DNA of 64,000 nt from Myoxocephalus aenaeus (taxonomy: Eukaryota; Chordata; Actinopteri; Perciformes; Cottidae), in contig JBAMJR010000009.1 in NCBI GenBank assembly GCA_038501785.1, forward strand, positions 6,316,001-6,380,000. The letters run 5' to 3'. Numbering within the stretch: the first letter of the stretch is position 1; every line of letters begins with the position of its first letter. The notes under the pieces were generated by a model. It did no database searches, had not been told where the DNA came from, and saw only the letters and a list, made by a program, of their open reading frames with translations. Made by a program: the position numbers and the translations under genes. Below are positions 1 through 11,413 of the stretch, piece after piece.

Positions 1-245
1 GGATGGAATTTCTTTCAAATTTGCCACAAATGTCCACTTGGACTCGAGGATGATTTAAATAGAATTTTGTAGTCGAAGATGACTGACCTCCCAAAACACA
101 TTTATGGGCCCATAACTTGTGAATGCATATGCTAATTATGACAATTTCACACATCTGTCTAATAGGATCAAATGACGAAGTGATGACAAAGTGTCATGTA
201 AACTGGACTGGTTGGCGGAGGCGTACAACCAGAAGGAGGTACTTC
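1..245. repeat. Dispersed repeat remnant, unclassified (teleost type)
   Basis: The stretch reads like a family I recall as common in spiny-rayed fish. It has the phrase GCTAATTATGACAATTTCAC at 131-150 and ends in GGCGGAGGCGTACAACC at 214-230. No terminal repeats or coding frame are visible, and the copy is cut by the window edge. The family identity is from memory. Confidence 0.45.
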
Positions 246-1414
246 TAGTTTCTTTTCTACTATATCTCTGCATGGTTACTACAGTATGGTTGACAGGTTA
301 ATGAAGGGTTGTGGTTAGGGTACATTAATTGCCTTTAGACAAAGACACTGAAGTCACTAAATGACAATTCAACTCTCTCCGTCGGCCCCCACCATACGTT
401 GGTGGAACACCCAGGACGGCTCCAGATTCAGCACCCTGGACAGCGGCCGTGACATGAAAAGACCTCAACGACCATGAAGGAGATCCTGCTCTCCATTATT
501 CCCTCTCATACCCAAAACCTTAAATATAAAGGGACGAAGTATCAGTGGCTGCTTCCGCTTGGCATCTTACATTTCACCCCATGGTAGTAGCTCTAGTAGC
601 AGGGAACGTCTGCACATTTCTTTTGCAGACGTTACCACCAGCAGAGAAGCTAATGTTGAATTTAGTCTGTCTGCTCAGTGATCATCATCATCACTTTAGA
701 AAAAGGAGGCTCATTTAGTTACAGATTTAATGCGCTCTGTAATGCGCATGCTGACTCCCAGTGAATGCAAAGACAACAGAGGCTCCCTTTGAAACGGCGA
801 GTTTTGGCAGATGTTTGTAGAAAATACATTACAGCCGCGATCCGTTTATCCTGAGACCGTGAAACTTTGATGTCGCAGCCGTAAACCTTCAGTGTTTGGT
901 ATCAGCCATTTTCTGCTGAACCTTGACGTGTTGTTTTTTCTTCTTTTTCCTGGGACTCTGGAAAGCTGCTTGGCGCATCTTGAGAGCGCGTGAATAGATG
1001 CTGGAGCAATTAAAAACTGCGAGATGAAATCATCCCCGCTCAAATGTTCTGCTCTATTCCCTTGTCAAGGAAACACGGCCTCTCTGCAGTAATCCAGCGT
1101 TAATAGGACGGGTTCAACCGGAGTGTCAAGAGCAGCCAAAAGCTGGGGATTTTCAGAGCTGTCTGACAACTAACCCACTTCCAAAAACCCTTCCATAAGC
1201 ATTGGGATAATGAAGCTTATGCAGCAGCCAGAAAAGTACGGCTCTGTAGCACAGTGAGCAAAGCAAATAAATACACTTCTTGCTATGTTATAATTAGCGC
1301 TCGGGGTTCATGGAAAGTGTTGTTTTTCATGTACACAAGTGTTGGATAAGAGAATACACTGTTACACGCTGTGTTCGACAAGCTGTTTCTGCCTTGGCCT
1401 TGGAGTTGTTGGAC

Positions 1415-1420
<6 letters not shown>
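246..1420. other. Unique sequence, no gene seen
   Basis: I see no coding exon, RNA gene or recognised repeat. The short frames on both strands lack domains and conserved-looking runs. Confidence 0.6.

Positions 1421-1476
<56 letters not shown>
1421..1476. repeat. (TG)28 microsatellite
   Basis: An uninterrupted TG dinucleotide run of 56 bp. The reading frames across it, Val-Cys on one strand and His-Thr on the other, are artefacts of the repeat. Pure alternating purine-pyrimidine tracts of this length can adopt Z-DNA and are usually polymorphic. Confidence 0.97.
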
Positions 1477-1479
<3 letters not shown>

Positions 1480-3106
1480 AAGCATGTTAACCCAGCAACA
1501 AGAATAAAGAAGCACAGGTTCTGCCACGTAGAGCCTTTTAATGTCACAACTGCAACATTGCTTTAAACTAATATGTTCTCGCTGATGGTTTCTTTTACTT
1601 ATGAAGGTCATATAGAAGGATCAGTTATTTGGTCAACACTGTTAACCAGTTAAAAGTTCCTTACAGTAGCTTTCAGTAAATATTTGTGCATTTTTCATGC
1701 GTTCTCAAATATTGCTTGAAAACATTACTTTGTCTTACTGTGTTTTCATTGTGCTTTACGGTATTGGAAATGGAAGATGTGTAAGTGACAACAATAATTG
1801 TTCACACAGGGTGGAGCAAAAAAATTAAGAATTTCTCACATATTGTGTATGTATTTATTCATTCATCTACTAATTTAATTATAGACTTATTTTATTATTA
1901 CCACATGTATTTAATAATTTGTAATTCTGTTAATTTATTGATACTGCTATCAGTTATCCATGATTGGTAAATGACTGTATGCTTTTGGCGAAGCCTACTG
2001 CTGCTCTACCTGAGATTAGGGGTCTGCTAAATGCTAACGTTGGCCGAGCTATGATGCTAACCTGAGCTATGAACTAGACGAGTGTCATGTCAACTTGCAC
2101 GAACCTCAGTCAGAGAAATGATCAATGAGTCGACTAACATATTAAAATGAACAACCCCTTTGCCCTGTCTCTGCTACATGGAGATGATGGGAATGAAGGT
2201 TCATTTGGCTAACCACTTCCTCCCCACTTAGATTGCCTACTTGTATAGGCTGTCGATCAGTAGTTCACCACTCGACTGCAAGTATGATTGACAAGCTAGC
2301 TATTAACAGATGAATATTGTTGAAAATTGCTACAAAATAGCCATTAACATTCAAAGAGCACTGAGACTCTGGAAACAACTTGAGGTTACTTCTTTAGATT
2401 CCATGCAAACACCTTTTGACCCGACCCGTTTCTTTTTGCATTGTAGGAGGTTATTAAATCATTTAGATGCTGCTGGCAAAAAACGGAGAGCAACATGATA
2501 TATTGACTGCAGGCAGGCAGCATGATTCTGCTTCTCTGGGAAAATATCACACCGGGCTTGTGTAAAATAAAAAGATCAATTTGACAGGTCTATTTCGAGT
2601 TCTGTGATATTCGTAAAAATCAGATTGAAAATGATCATTATTACCATAAATATTTCGCAGTCATACAGTTTTTTAGAGATTGTTTTTTTCCCCCAAGTAC
2701 TATAAGGTGAAACTAGTAATACATAAAAGAGCTTTAGTTTAAATTAGTCATTTTAAAATCCAAGTTGTGTTTCCTGTGACTGCTTCACAATGAAAGTCGC
2801 TCCATGTTTTGCGACTCTTTAAAGTAGCAGCAGCAGCCACATATTGCATAAGTATGGGCATTGAACGGTAAACAGTGAGGCCGTTATCAATCAGAACAAA
2901 TGACGTACAATGACACTGGATAACTTGCTGCATCTTTTTCCTTCGATCCCTCGCAGGCATTGAGGCAATCTGAATTCAGTGTTGGAATGGTGGAGTCTGT
3001 CACTAACAATGAAAACAAATACACAGAGAGGTCATTTCAGAATACCTAAAATACATTGATTGGCGAACGATGCAGACAGCAGTAGGCTAGCAGCAGTATC
3101 TAACAT
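1477..3106. other. Unique sequence, no gene seen
   Basis: AT-rich with several stop-dense frames. The only structure I see is the short repeat pair member at 1576-1624. No exon with credible splice sites was found. Confidence 0.55.
1576..1624 (+). repeat. 49-bp repeat, copy A (partner at 27545-27593)
   Basis: It aligns without gaps to 27545-27593 at about 39 of 49 positions. The first 14 bases, TTCTCGCTGATGGT, are identical. It is probably a fragment of an unclassified dispersed repeat. No boundaries are visible. Confidence 0.45.
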
Positions 3107-3256
3107 AATGGTAAATGGACTCTACAGTACATGTCTTTCATACACCCATGGCACAGCCTTCGGGAGCAATTTGGGTTTCAGTGTCTTGCCCAATTTGATG
3201 AAACCGCCGATATTCCGATTGGAAGGCGACCCACTCGTCCGCCGAGCCACGGCCAC
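3107..3256 (-). mobile_element. tRNA-derived SINE, reverse orientation, degraded
   Basis: Read on the minus strand this has the order of a common fish SINE: a tRNA-like head (GTGGCTCGGCGGACGAG near 3256-3235), a core with TTGGGCAAGACACTG near 3193-3179, and a tail ending in GTCCATTTACC at 3121-3111. The middle is shortened compared with the full family and no clean target duplication is visible. The family is the same broad type as the plus-strand copy at 20110-20310. Confidence 0.7.
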
Positions 3257-4939
3257 CATGGAGTACTTTAATACTCCAGATTCTGCCAAGTCATAGACAT
3301 ACCAATCTCAGAACTCATCGGCTATCGGTCTGACGAAGGATAAGTCTCTGGGGGCAAGGGGCGACATTTTCGTGGTTTGTTGTAGCCAGTGGAGATCTGG
3401 GCCAAGACTTCCCTTTCAGTGCACTGCTTATTGTTTACAGTCCGATTGCTTGAGATGTGAGACTAAATGGATTTAAGAGACAACGGCCGCAATGTTTCAT
3501 AAGTAGCCAGTTAACGAGTTAATTTTAGATCAATAAAAATTTTCAATTACTGTCAGATAATAGCTGGTGAGTTCCCAGATTATGCTCTCAGCCAATGCGT
3601 TGCACCTCTCTTGGTCTCCACAATGACCTTTTTACCTGCATTCAACCAAAGCCTGCTTTAACGTGATTGGTCAATACTACTCGGGAAACCAATATCAAAA
3701 TCTTGTCCTGTTAAATCGTGTTCCTGTTTATAGAGATTATAAACATCCTTTTTCCACCAGCTATGAAACATTGCCCTCTATTAACAGGGGAGAATTCACT
3801 GTTTGCTCAACAACACTGTAAGCAGGCCGGGTGCTGGCCGTTATTGGACGTTACTCTGCCTTCCCGAGCTTCTGTTGTTAAATGTGACAAGTGATTATCC
3901 GGGGTCACTGTTCCACTGCGAAGCAACGTCACTTCAAGACACTGGAGCGATGTTAAAGGCCACCCCTGCCCATTCACCTCCGAGCTATTCCAGACACAAC
4001 AATTAAGGTTGGGAATTAATCAGTGTATAGGCAGCAGGGTACTTTTGATAATTTGTGTATGAGGGGGCACCGGTAGAATATTCACTAAAATAAATTAACT
4101 CTATTTGACCTCAATCTTCTTAACTTCACTTGAGTTCGGAAACACTTTAATCACTTCAATTAATTTGTTTCTAACTATGTTCATAATGAGAAGAATGTCC
4201 AGGCTTAATAGAGTGATGGGCTTGAATAGGGACAGTTTCCGACAGGGTTTGGGGTTTACGTGTACCTGCAGACGGGGGTCAGACTGTCCCGACCAACCCA
4301 GTGGTTTCCTTACAGATAGCTCTTTGATAAATACTTCATGGAACTAATGTATCTGGCATTCCCTGCAATCTTGATTCAAAATATTTTGTTCTGCACTTGT
4401 TTCTTTATGTACGATCTAAATAAGTTTTTGATTACTCTCCATGTCATGCTTACTGCCGGTTAACAGCTGCCGGTCAACTTCTGACCAAACTGTGACCTCA
4501 TTTAAGAAAATTTCAAATAAAATACCCTTGGAAACACGGCTAACCTTTACCGGAACACTTCGCCCCCAAAACGGCCACGTAGTGCCGCCACCCCGTTTAA
4601 AGTAGTGCAAAAACTGTGGGATTTATTCACGAAAAGTTTACCGAAACAAAAGGACAAAAATGAAACCAGGGGAATGCAAGAAAACAAGACCCAAACAAAA
4701 GAAACCAAGTCCTTTGGTCCCCCTTTTTACTCTAGTGAACGGGATTTTTATCTTCCCAGCCTCACCTTCCATACCACCTGCCCATTTATAGTGGAGGTAA
4801 AGGGTGACCTCAACTGAGCAAGCATCCAAATTCACACAAAATAATGAACATAGCATTAATAAAAGATCACCAAGTTGCTGCTGACATCTCAATCTGTCCA
4901 TGGGCACATATCCATACAAATGATCACACCAAATATAAC

Positions 4940-4942
<3 letters not shown>
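3257..4942. other. Unique sequence, no gene seen
   Basis: No exon, RNA gene or well-bounded repeat. The piece at 3570-3800 has a faint look of an old dispersed repeat, but I cannot define termini. Confidence 0.5.

Positions 4943-5007
<65 letters not shown>
4943..5007. repeat. (TA)n microsatellite, 65 bp
   Basis: A pure TA tract. Tyr-Ile frames across it are artefacts. The preceding bases (CCTC) and following bases (CCTTC) are ordinary sequence. Confidence 0.97.
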
Positions 5008-5009
<2 letters not shown>

Positions 5010-5514
5010 TTCACTGCAGAACTACCTTACCTAATTACGTTATGTTACTACATCGTAACAGAGCCCAGCCCCTCCCTGCTAAGAGGACATAATGAGGCAA
5101 ACCTAAACGTGTACTATGTATACACCTGAAATTGTATCCTTTGAAATAAAGTGAAACATTTGACTTGATTGATAATTAAGAAGACAGCAAAAACATTGTT
5201 AACACAAGAACAGGATCCAGTGGAATGGGAGAAAAGGCAACCTCTTCACATATTATTTGTTTATCAATTACTCACTTCATGTCACCTTGAATTAGTTGTA
5301 AGAACAAAGTTTTCTTCAAGAATTCAAGGTAACAGAGTTACTGAACACAAAAGGTCATTTTGGAGGTGAAGTGTTCCCTTTAACATCTTACTTCTCTTTG
5401 TAAAGAACTCCCAAACGATGTTCAAATGTATTACAAAATTCTGTTTAAAAACTGAGGAAAACAAAAACAATATTCCTCTCGACAACCAGAAGGACCGCAA
5501 ACTAATGCAAGAAG
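5008..5514. other. Unique sequence, no gene seen
   Basis: AT-rich spacer between the TA tract and the hAT element. An AATAAA is present near 5146, but no reading frame leads to it. Confidence 0.55.
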
Positions 5515-5522
5515 GTCTACAC

Positions 5523-6755
5523 CAGGGGTGGGCAAACTTTTTGACTCGCGGGCCACAATGGGTTCTAAAATTTGACAGAGGGGCCGGGCCAGGACCAGAT
5601 GGATGGAGTGTTTGTGTGAACTAATATAAATGACATGTAAAAATCATTACATGAAAGGATTTGGCCTTTAACAGGTAGCAAAGCATTTATTTGCAAGGCA
5701 ATTTAACAAATTGCACGAATTGCAACTAACGATTATTTTAATAATCGATTAATCGGTTGATTATTTTTTCGATTAATCGGATAAAAACATCAAAAAAGCA
5801 TTAATTTCCAACCCTTTATTCAAAAACAGAACTGACAGTGCAAATTCACAGTGCAAAACATCTTCAGAAAGCACAAACAGGTTGCTCCTTGAACATTCCT
5901 GAGCTGTTAATAAAAAAACACTAAAAACATGTATGCTTTACATTTGCCAAATGTGAGCCCCTTTTACTGTAATGATCTCCTTGGAGCAGAGGCTGCATTT
6001 AGCATGCCCTGCTTTATCAATATGTATGAAACACTGGACAGAGGGAGGCTGTACTGCTCCTCTCACGTCTGTTCTGACCTCTTCATCTCAGCTCTGCATC
6101 AAGCTGCGCTGCATAGAGCGTCCTCTTCCTTAAACTATTTCATTCTGGGTCTCTTACGACCACGACATCACGTTGTTGGCTAAGCCCAACTACGTGATTT
6201 GATTCATTCTACTTTGAGTAAAAAAACAACCTGCAGCCAGATCCGCCGGTGTGCCGGTGTACCAGACCGGGGGGTTACGGCATGTTTCATTTTACAAGCA
6301 AGACTGAACTGTAACGGAACATAAAGTAACTTTAACGACACTACACAACCCAAACACGTTAGCTAACGTGATAGCAAGCTGACTAGCTTCCATTAAAAAC
6401 AAGTTTGAGGCAAATGAAGACGCTGTCGACATCTTAACGCTGATTGGCCAAGACTCGACACGTCACATGCAAGATGTTCTATTTTTCTCAGTGTCTCAGT
6501 CCAATCTCAGAAACGCTGCCGGCCAGTTGCTCTGCTCTGCTCCGCTCTTCTTCTTTTTTTTCTTTCTCCGCGACTTATTGACTGGCGTAATAATCGCGCG
6601 ACACAACGGATCGATAATGAAATTCATTGCCAACACTTTTGCTAATCGATTCGTTGTTGCAGCCCTAATAATAATATTTGGACAAGTTCGGCGGGCCAGA
6701 TTAAAAAGCCCAACGGGCCGTATACAGCCCGGGGGCCGTACTTTGCCCATGTCTG
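5523..6755. mobile_element. Non-autonomous hAT transposon with 8-bp target duplication
   Basis: The left end CAGGGGTGGGCAAA and the reverse complement of the right end, CAGACATGGGCAAA, match at 11 of 14 positions. The element is flanked by a perfect 8-bp duplication GTCTACAC at 5515-5522 and 6756-6763, the length made by hAT transposases. Subterminal GC-rich sequence (GGGCCACA left, CGGCCC right) is typical of this hAT class. No transposase is encoded. Much of the interior is a second, nested hAT-like element (about 5719-6667), so the original element was only about 0.3 kb. Element and target site are seen directly; the superfamily is inferred from termini and duplication length. Confidence 0.9.
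5719..6667. mobile_element. Nested hAT-like element (GGGCTGCAAC-type termini)
   Basis: The right end, read in reverse complement, starts TAGGGCTGCAACAACGA. The left end is a decayed version (GAATTGCAACTAACGATTA), followed on both sides by ATCGATTA-type subterminal repeats. I recall this as a widespread fish hAT family. The AT-rich interior has no intact transposase frame. The left boundary is uncertain by a few bases because the first bases are mutated, and I could not find a matching target duplication. Confidence 0.65.
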
Positions 6756-6763
6756 GTCTACAC

Positions 6764-7437
6764 CAACCTGACTGAAATTATTTTCAAGAGAATTAATACA
6801 ACCGCCACCTATATTAACACTGATGGAGATGAAATTTGGTTAGTGGTCCCATTTCATTAAGTATTTCTGCTTTACTGATTACAGCAGCGCTTCCCAAAAG
6901 AGAGGAGGAAAAAAAGCAATCATCATCCTGGGTACATCCAATGTTCAGCGGGGCAAAGTTTGCGCTCCAGTGTAGTTTGCAGTAGTTCAGCCTCAGCACA
7001 TCGACCGCTCCGCTCCTTTATTGATGAGGGGATGATCTGGGGGTTCTTTGCTATCTGTAGAGCTGGCTGATTGATTTACTCGGGTTCCCTGGAAGACAAA
7101 GATCAATGTCTGCCGTTGACGGCTCACAGACGGCACAGGTGTAATAGAGACGCCACTCAATTCAACTTTCCCCCAGACTTGGAAATGATGTGGATCAACG
7201 CCTCTTTCATGTTTAAATCATGAAAGCGAGGGGTCGAAGGCAGTTTTACTGGGTTTCCGTATCAGGAAAATGGTGATGTGGTAATGGCTCATGAACTCAT
7301 GAAAAGATGAGGCTCTTCGCCACGGTTTTACAGGGACAAACATTCAGCGTGGTTACGCTCGTCTCCTCAATGCGGCTTCTTTCATCCGATCGCATTAACT
7401 GTCAAGTCCGTACGCTCCGGGATTCAAGGTGTAGGCC
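6764..7437. other. Unique sequence, no gene seen
   Basis: Moderate GC with no recognised repeat or exon. The homeodomain-like cores (TGATTGATTTACT at 7068-7080) are suggestive only. Confidence 0.5.
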
Positions 7438-7475
7438 GAGGTGGCCTTGCTTGCCAATGCGAGCAAGGCCACCTC
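7438..7475. repeat. Perfect 14-bp inverted repeat, 10-nt loop
   Basis: The arm GAGGTGGCCTTGCT (7438-7451) is repeated exactly in reverse complement at 7462-7475, around the loop TGCCAATGCG. There is no poly-T or other RNA-gene context. The sequence alone cannot tell whether it is a chance or mutational hairpin or has a function. Confidence 0.9.
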
Positions 7476-7613
7476 TTATGGGTACCATTTGTTCAATTTA
7501 TTTTTCATCGTCCCCCCTGAGGCTGGAGCAGAACTGTCCTGTTAATGTTGATCAAACCCCAACATTTCCTGATTTTGCTCCTTAAAAATGAAAGCATTTT
7601 AACTAGAAAAATA

Positions 7614-7872
7614 GACTTTTATTGTGAAAAACGTAGAACCTAATTAGCGTAGCTTTTTTAGCAGCTACTCTTAATAAAACAAGTCTACTAATACTGCATG
7701 GGAGGCAGAGTGAGCAGCACAAATAACAGGGGACTTTTATTGTGACGATTTTTTTTGTTCATCCACCAAATTAGCAGAGCATTATTAGCGGCTATTCCGA
7801 ATTAAAACAAGTCTAATAATACTGCAGGGAAGAAGAGTAAGCAGCAACAAAAGTGAGGGACCTTTATTGAGA
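7614..7872 (+). repeat. Diverged tandem duplication, about 120-bp unit, 2.1 copies
   Basis: Units start at the shared phrase GACTTTTATTGTG (7614 and 7732, with a partial third start GACCTTTATTGAG at 7859). Later in each unit come the same landmarks in order: a run like AATTAGC, then TTAAAACAAGTCTA or TAAAACAAGTCTA, then AATACTGCA and a GAGTAAGCAGCA or GAGTGAGCAGCA phrase. The spacing is 118 and 127 bp, so indels have accumulated and the duplication is old. Confidence 0.75.
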
Positions 7873-7875
7873 AAA

Positions 7876-10800
7876 ATGTAAAGGAAATATATTCTCACAG
7901 CCACTCTTTTGACCAGGGAATATATCTGAATGTCCGATCAGACAGGTCGTACTGAAGTGTCAAATGTGGACACACAGTGTTCTGATCCGCAAAAAAAGAC
8001 GTGCGTTAACCACTGATCAACCTTGAGCGAAAGGAAAGCTCATGCAAGCAGTTTCAGCCTCTCACAGTGAAACCACAGCGTCCCTTTTAATGCTCCCACC
8101 TTGACCCGGCGGCAGCGAGTTTTCTCGACGACGACACAACCGCACTCTGGATGACTCGCGGAATCCCGCTACGCCCAACGACCTTTTGATACCATTGAAA
8201 GCTAATCCCCCTTCCACAACATCTCCATGTAAAGCCGCCATTGCGGCAGATCAGTTTCCAATTAAGAGTGTAAAAATAGAAGCGGACACACATATTTGAC
8301 TGCAAGCACATTACTCATTCAAATGTAAATCCTATCCCTGTCAGCTTCTTCGACCGAGCCTTTGCTTTGGTAAAGAAACGACATCGCAAATCTAGACGCA
8401 AAAAACTGTTTGGGATTAACGGAGAAGAATGACTCAGGTAAGGCTCGCAGCTTGCATTGTGAAAATCTACTGCACTTTTCTTTTTTCACTGAGCAGTTTT
8501 CAAACATTGCTCATAATTCTATTATTTTTTTTTCACTCGTACAAGGCCCCATCCTTGTTTAAACACAGCTAAGAGAGCCTTGACGGCAGGGGTACCCATA
8601 AGAGATAGCATGTCAGGGTGAGGAATAGGCTAACTAATGAGGACTCTCATAATCCTTTAGCTCGAGCCTAATGGGGCATTTAAAGGAAGACAATGCATCT
8701 TCTGGCACATAACCCCACTCTTCCTTACACTCTCATTTGTAGGAAATCATGTTTCAAGGGGAGCACAATTAGCTGGAGCAGTGATAAAGAGCCACAGCGC
8801 TCTTTTTTTTTGGGACTAAAATAATATTGCACTTCAGAGCGTGCATTAATCAGTAATACCACTACATTATAATATTCACAAGCATAATTCACCCATTTGA
8901 TTCCATTATATGCGTATACGGCACGATGACCGTATGTGCTACGTCTCAGGTGCGTGGAGTCCAGGTTTGTTTTTCTTCCGATTATTTTCTTTCATGAATC
9001 ATATGTTAATTGTCAGGGAATTTTGTTAATGCGACTTTGATGAAATTATTTGGTTGTCGTCCCCCCCTCACCGCATCAGGCTCAAATCTGCACTGTGACG
9101 TGATTGATAATAAGCCGCCACTGTGGCTGCGGATAATCGCCGCCCATCCATCTTGCTTTTTGTGTGCTCGGTGCTAAGGTTCCTGGCTGCCGGCCCGGAG
9201 TGAAGCGATCCGCTCTCACCCCGAGGAGATGTTCCAGTCACGGGGCCTGGGATCTCCCAACTTTCCGGCTAACGCCCCCCGCCCCCCTGCTGTCTTCCTA
9301 TTATAATACTATGACCTCATCCCCGGTTGATCCGTGTGCCTAACCCCCTGTGTGTTCCGTCAATGAATATGTATGCAGGAAAATCTTTGTCAAATCGCCG
9401 CTGGCTGCCTCAGCTGAGGCGCCTGTGTATAAAATAACCCAAGCTGCAGCTTTCCCCTTTTCTTTGTCCCCTTTTCCCTCTTCGTATATATCTCTCTTTG
9501 TGTAAAAAGGCTAATCCTCTCGCATTAAAGTCAGTAAAAATCCCCTGGATCACACATTGGCAGACCAAGGTGACCAGGCTTTTGCAAGCGCGGGTGCCGT
9601 TCAATAGATTTTACATGTCACATGCCGCCCTGCCGTTGGAAAAGTCATTTGGAATCCTTGGTTTGAGTCCTTTAAACGCAACGTATAAAATACCACCTGG
9701 GGTTCTGGAGGTTGCATTGTTTTATACGTGTCCCATGGCAAGCTGTTAATGACCGGAATACATTTACAATGCCCGCTGTATTCAAGCTTTATAGAAGTGG
9801 AATGGTGTGTGTCATGACAAAGGCATGTAACATAAGCCAAGTAGCCGTCTGCAGTCTTCCATAAAGTGTCACCAACAGAACGGGTTGTATATATATTCCT
9901 CCCGCCTCTAGCTATCTTTCAGAATAATGAGACCAGTGGTATTTCACTTTACCGAAAGGTCAAGGTAGTTTAATTTAGACATTCCTCTCTAACGTGAGTT
10001 GGTTGGGGAAAATGATTCCAACAGATACTAGATGCGTTTCCACCCACACGAATCCCAGATGCATCATTGCAACCGGACGTTCGCCATCAGTGGGCAGCCA
10101 AGCAACATTTTGGCAACCTTTTGCTCTAAATGAGTGCTTGTTAACACGAGGAGAGCGACGGAGGGAGGTGAGGAGTTCAGCGACGGAGACGGCTGAACCC
10201 GGTGAGGGTTGTTTGTCCAGCGCGCTGGCCTTCGTCTGTATGGTGCTCAACAGGAAACCAGCGTGACCTTTGCAAACAGGCTCTCCGTATATACGGCATT
10301 CAGAGCATTAGTATAGCTGCCAACGTAAAGATACAGTGAAGTGATGTCTCTTCCTGGGCAGAGAATGAAATCACTCTCTTGGAAAGGGTCGTTCGTGTGC
10401 TCGTTACGGCTCCCGTGCTCACCGAGCAGAAACACTTCTCCGCTTCTGGATGCTGTTTTGTGCGCTCGCATCACGTGCACGCACCCGGTTTCCATGTGCG
10501 CAGGTTTGTTTCAATTTCTTCTTCTTTTTATCACTCGCACAACAATTACAACAAAGCAGTCATCGGAAGTGATAATCTAGAATCTCAGGCTCCCTTCAAC
10601 AATGTTGATTAAATATGTCGGTCTGTATGAAAAATAAATTAAAAGAGAATATATGGCTAAAATAAAAGAATAGCTGAAATTTATAAATATGTTGTAGAAA
10701 GTATTTTGAATGGATACACAGAATGTAAACAGGAGTGAATAAATATGGTAAAGTGTCATAGTGTTTTCAAAAGTACTTTGGCGGAAGAAATTAACGTAAA

Positions 10801-10885
10801 CTAGTGCATTTGAATCTGTATGAACTTTGAGCTGGCACTTGTGACGTGTGAACTTGCACAACAATGTGCGTTGCTGGAGTTTGGC
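7876..10885. other. Unique sequence with possible conserved regulatory blocks
   Basis: No coding exon found. The blocks at 8560-8830 and 9060-9260 are dense in motifs typical of developmental enhancers, for example TGACGTGATTGATAAT at 9096-9111, which combines a cAMP-response half-site with a PBX/HOX-like core. Conservation cannot be judged from one sequence. Confidence 0.4.
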
Positions 10886-10912
10886 GTCTGTCCTCCGAAC
10901 CGGAGGACAGAC
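10886..10912. repeat. Perfect 12-bp inverted repeat, 3-nt loop
   Basis: GTCTGTCCTCCG (10886-10897) is followed after AAC by its exact reverse complement at 10901-10912. It stands alone in unique DNA, with no T tract and no flanking duplication. Confidence 0.9.
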
Positions 10913-11081
10913 TCCTCTCAGGTGAACGCTGTTAGCTCTGTCAGCACTGATGCCACAGTTTGCACCCTTGGCTCCTTACTGCCAGTTTAGCCGTCGCCAT
11001 GTTGAGTCTTTTGGGGCTATAGGAATTTCAAATTTAGCACCTTTTTAAAGAACCGTTCTGGTCTATTACAACATATGTGTG

Positions 11082-11413
11082 TACCGTACTTTTCGGGTTA
11101 TAAGCCGCTACTACCTTCGGTCAGTGTCCCCGACAGCTCCCCGCTGTAGCCAGCTGGGGCTCCTGCTAGTGCTCCGTCACTTCCCCGCTAACTTCCGCTA
11201 GCTCCCTGAAAACCACCGAAGGTAGCGGGACCAGTCTCGACACCCGACTTAGGCAGAGGGGACGCGGGCAGTAGCAGCAGCAGCGGGCAGTAGCAGCAGC
11301 AGTGGCCGGTAGCAGCAGAAGCGCTAGCTAGCAGCGCTACTAGCGCTACTAGCTTGCTACAGCGGGGACACTGATCAGCCGTAGGAGCGGCTTGTAACCC
11401 GAAAAGTACGGTA
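11082..11413 (+). mobile_element. MITE with TACCGTA termini, copy 1 of 2
   Basis: The first 19 bases, TACCGTACTTTTCGGGTTA, are repeated exactly in reverse complement at the right end, and the match continues imperfectly through AAGCCGCT. The interior is very GC-rich, with GCTAGC-type and GCAGTAGCAGCAGC-type short repeats and no reading frame of a transposase. A second copy in opposite orientation is at 59246-59549. The outermost TA on both sides could be a TA target duplication (Tc1/mariner-like) or part of the terminus, so the superfamily stays open. Confidence 0.85.

Noticed and set aside
1310..1611. Frames encoding Val-Cys or His-Thr repeats
   Set aside because: They are created by the (TG)28 microsatellite and end where it ends.
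4844..5129. Frames encoding Tyr-Ile repeats
   Set aside because: They are produced by the (TA)n tract at 4943-5007. The same applies at 26853, 36059 and 61992.
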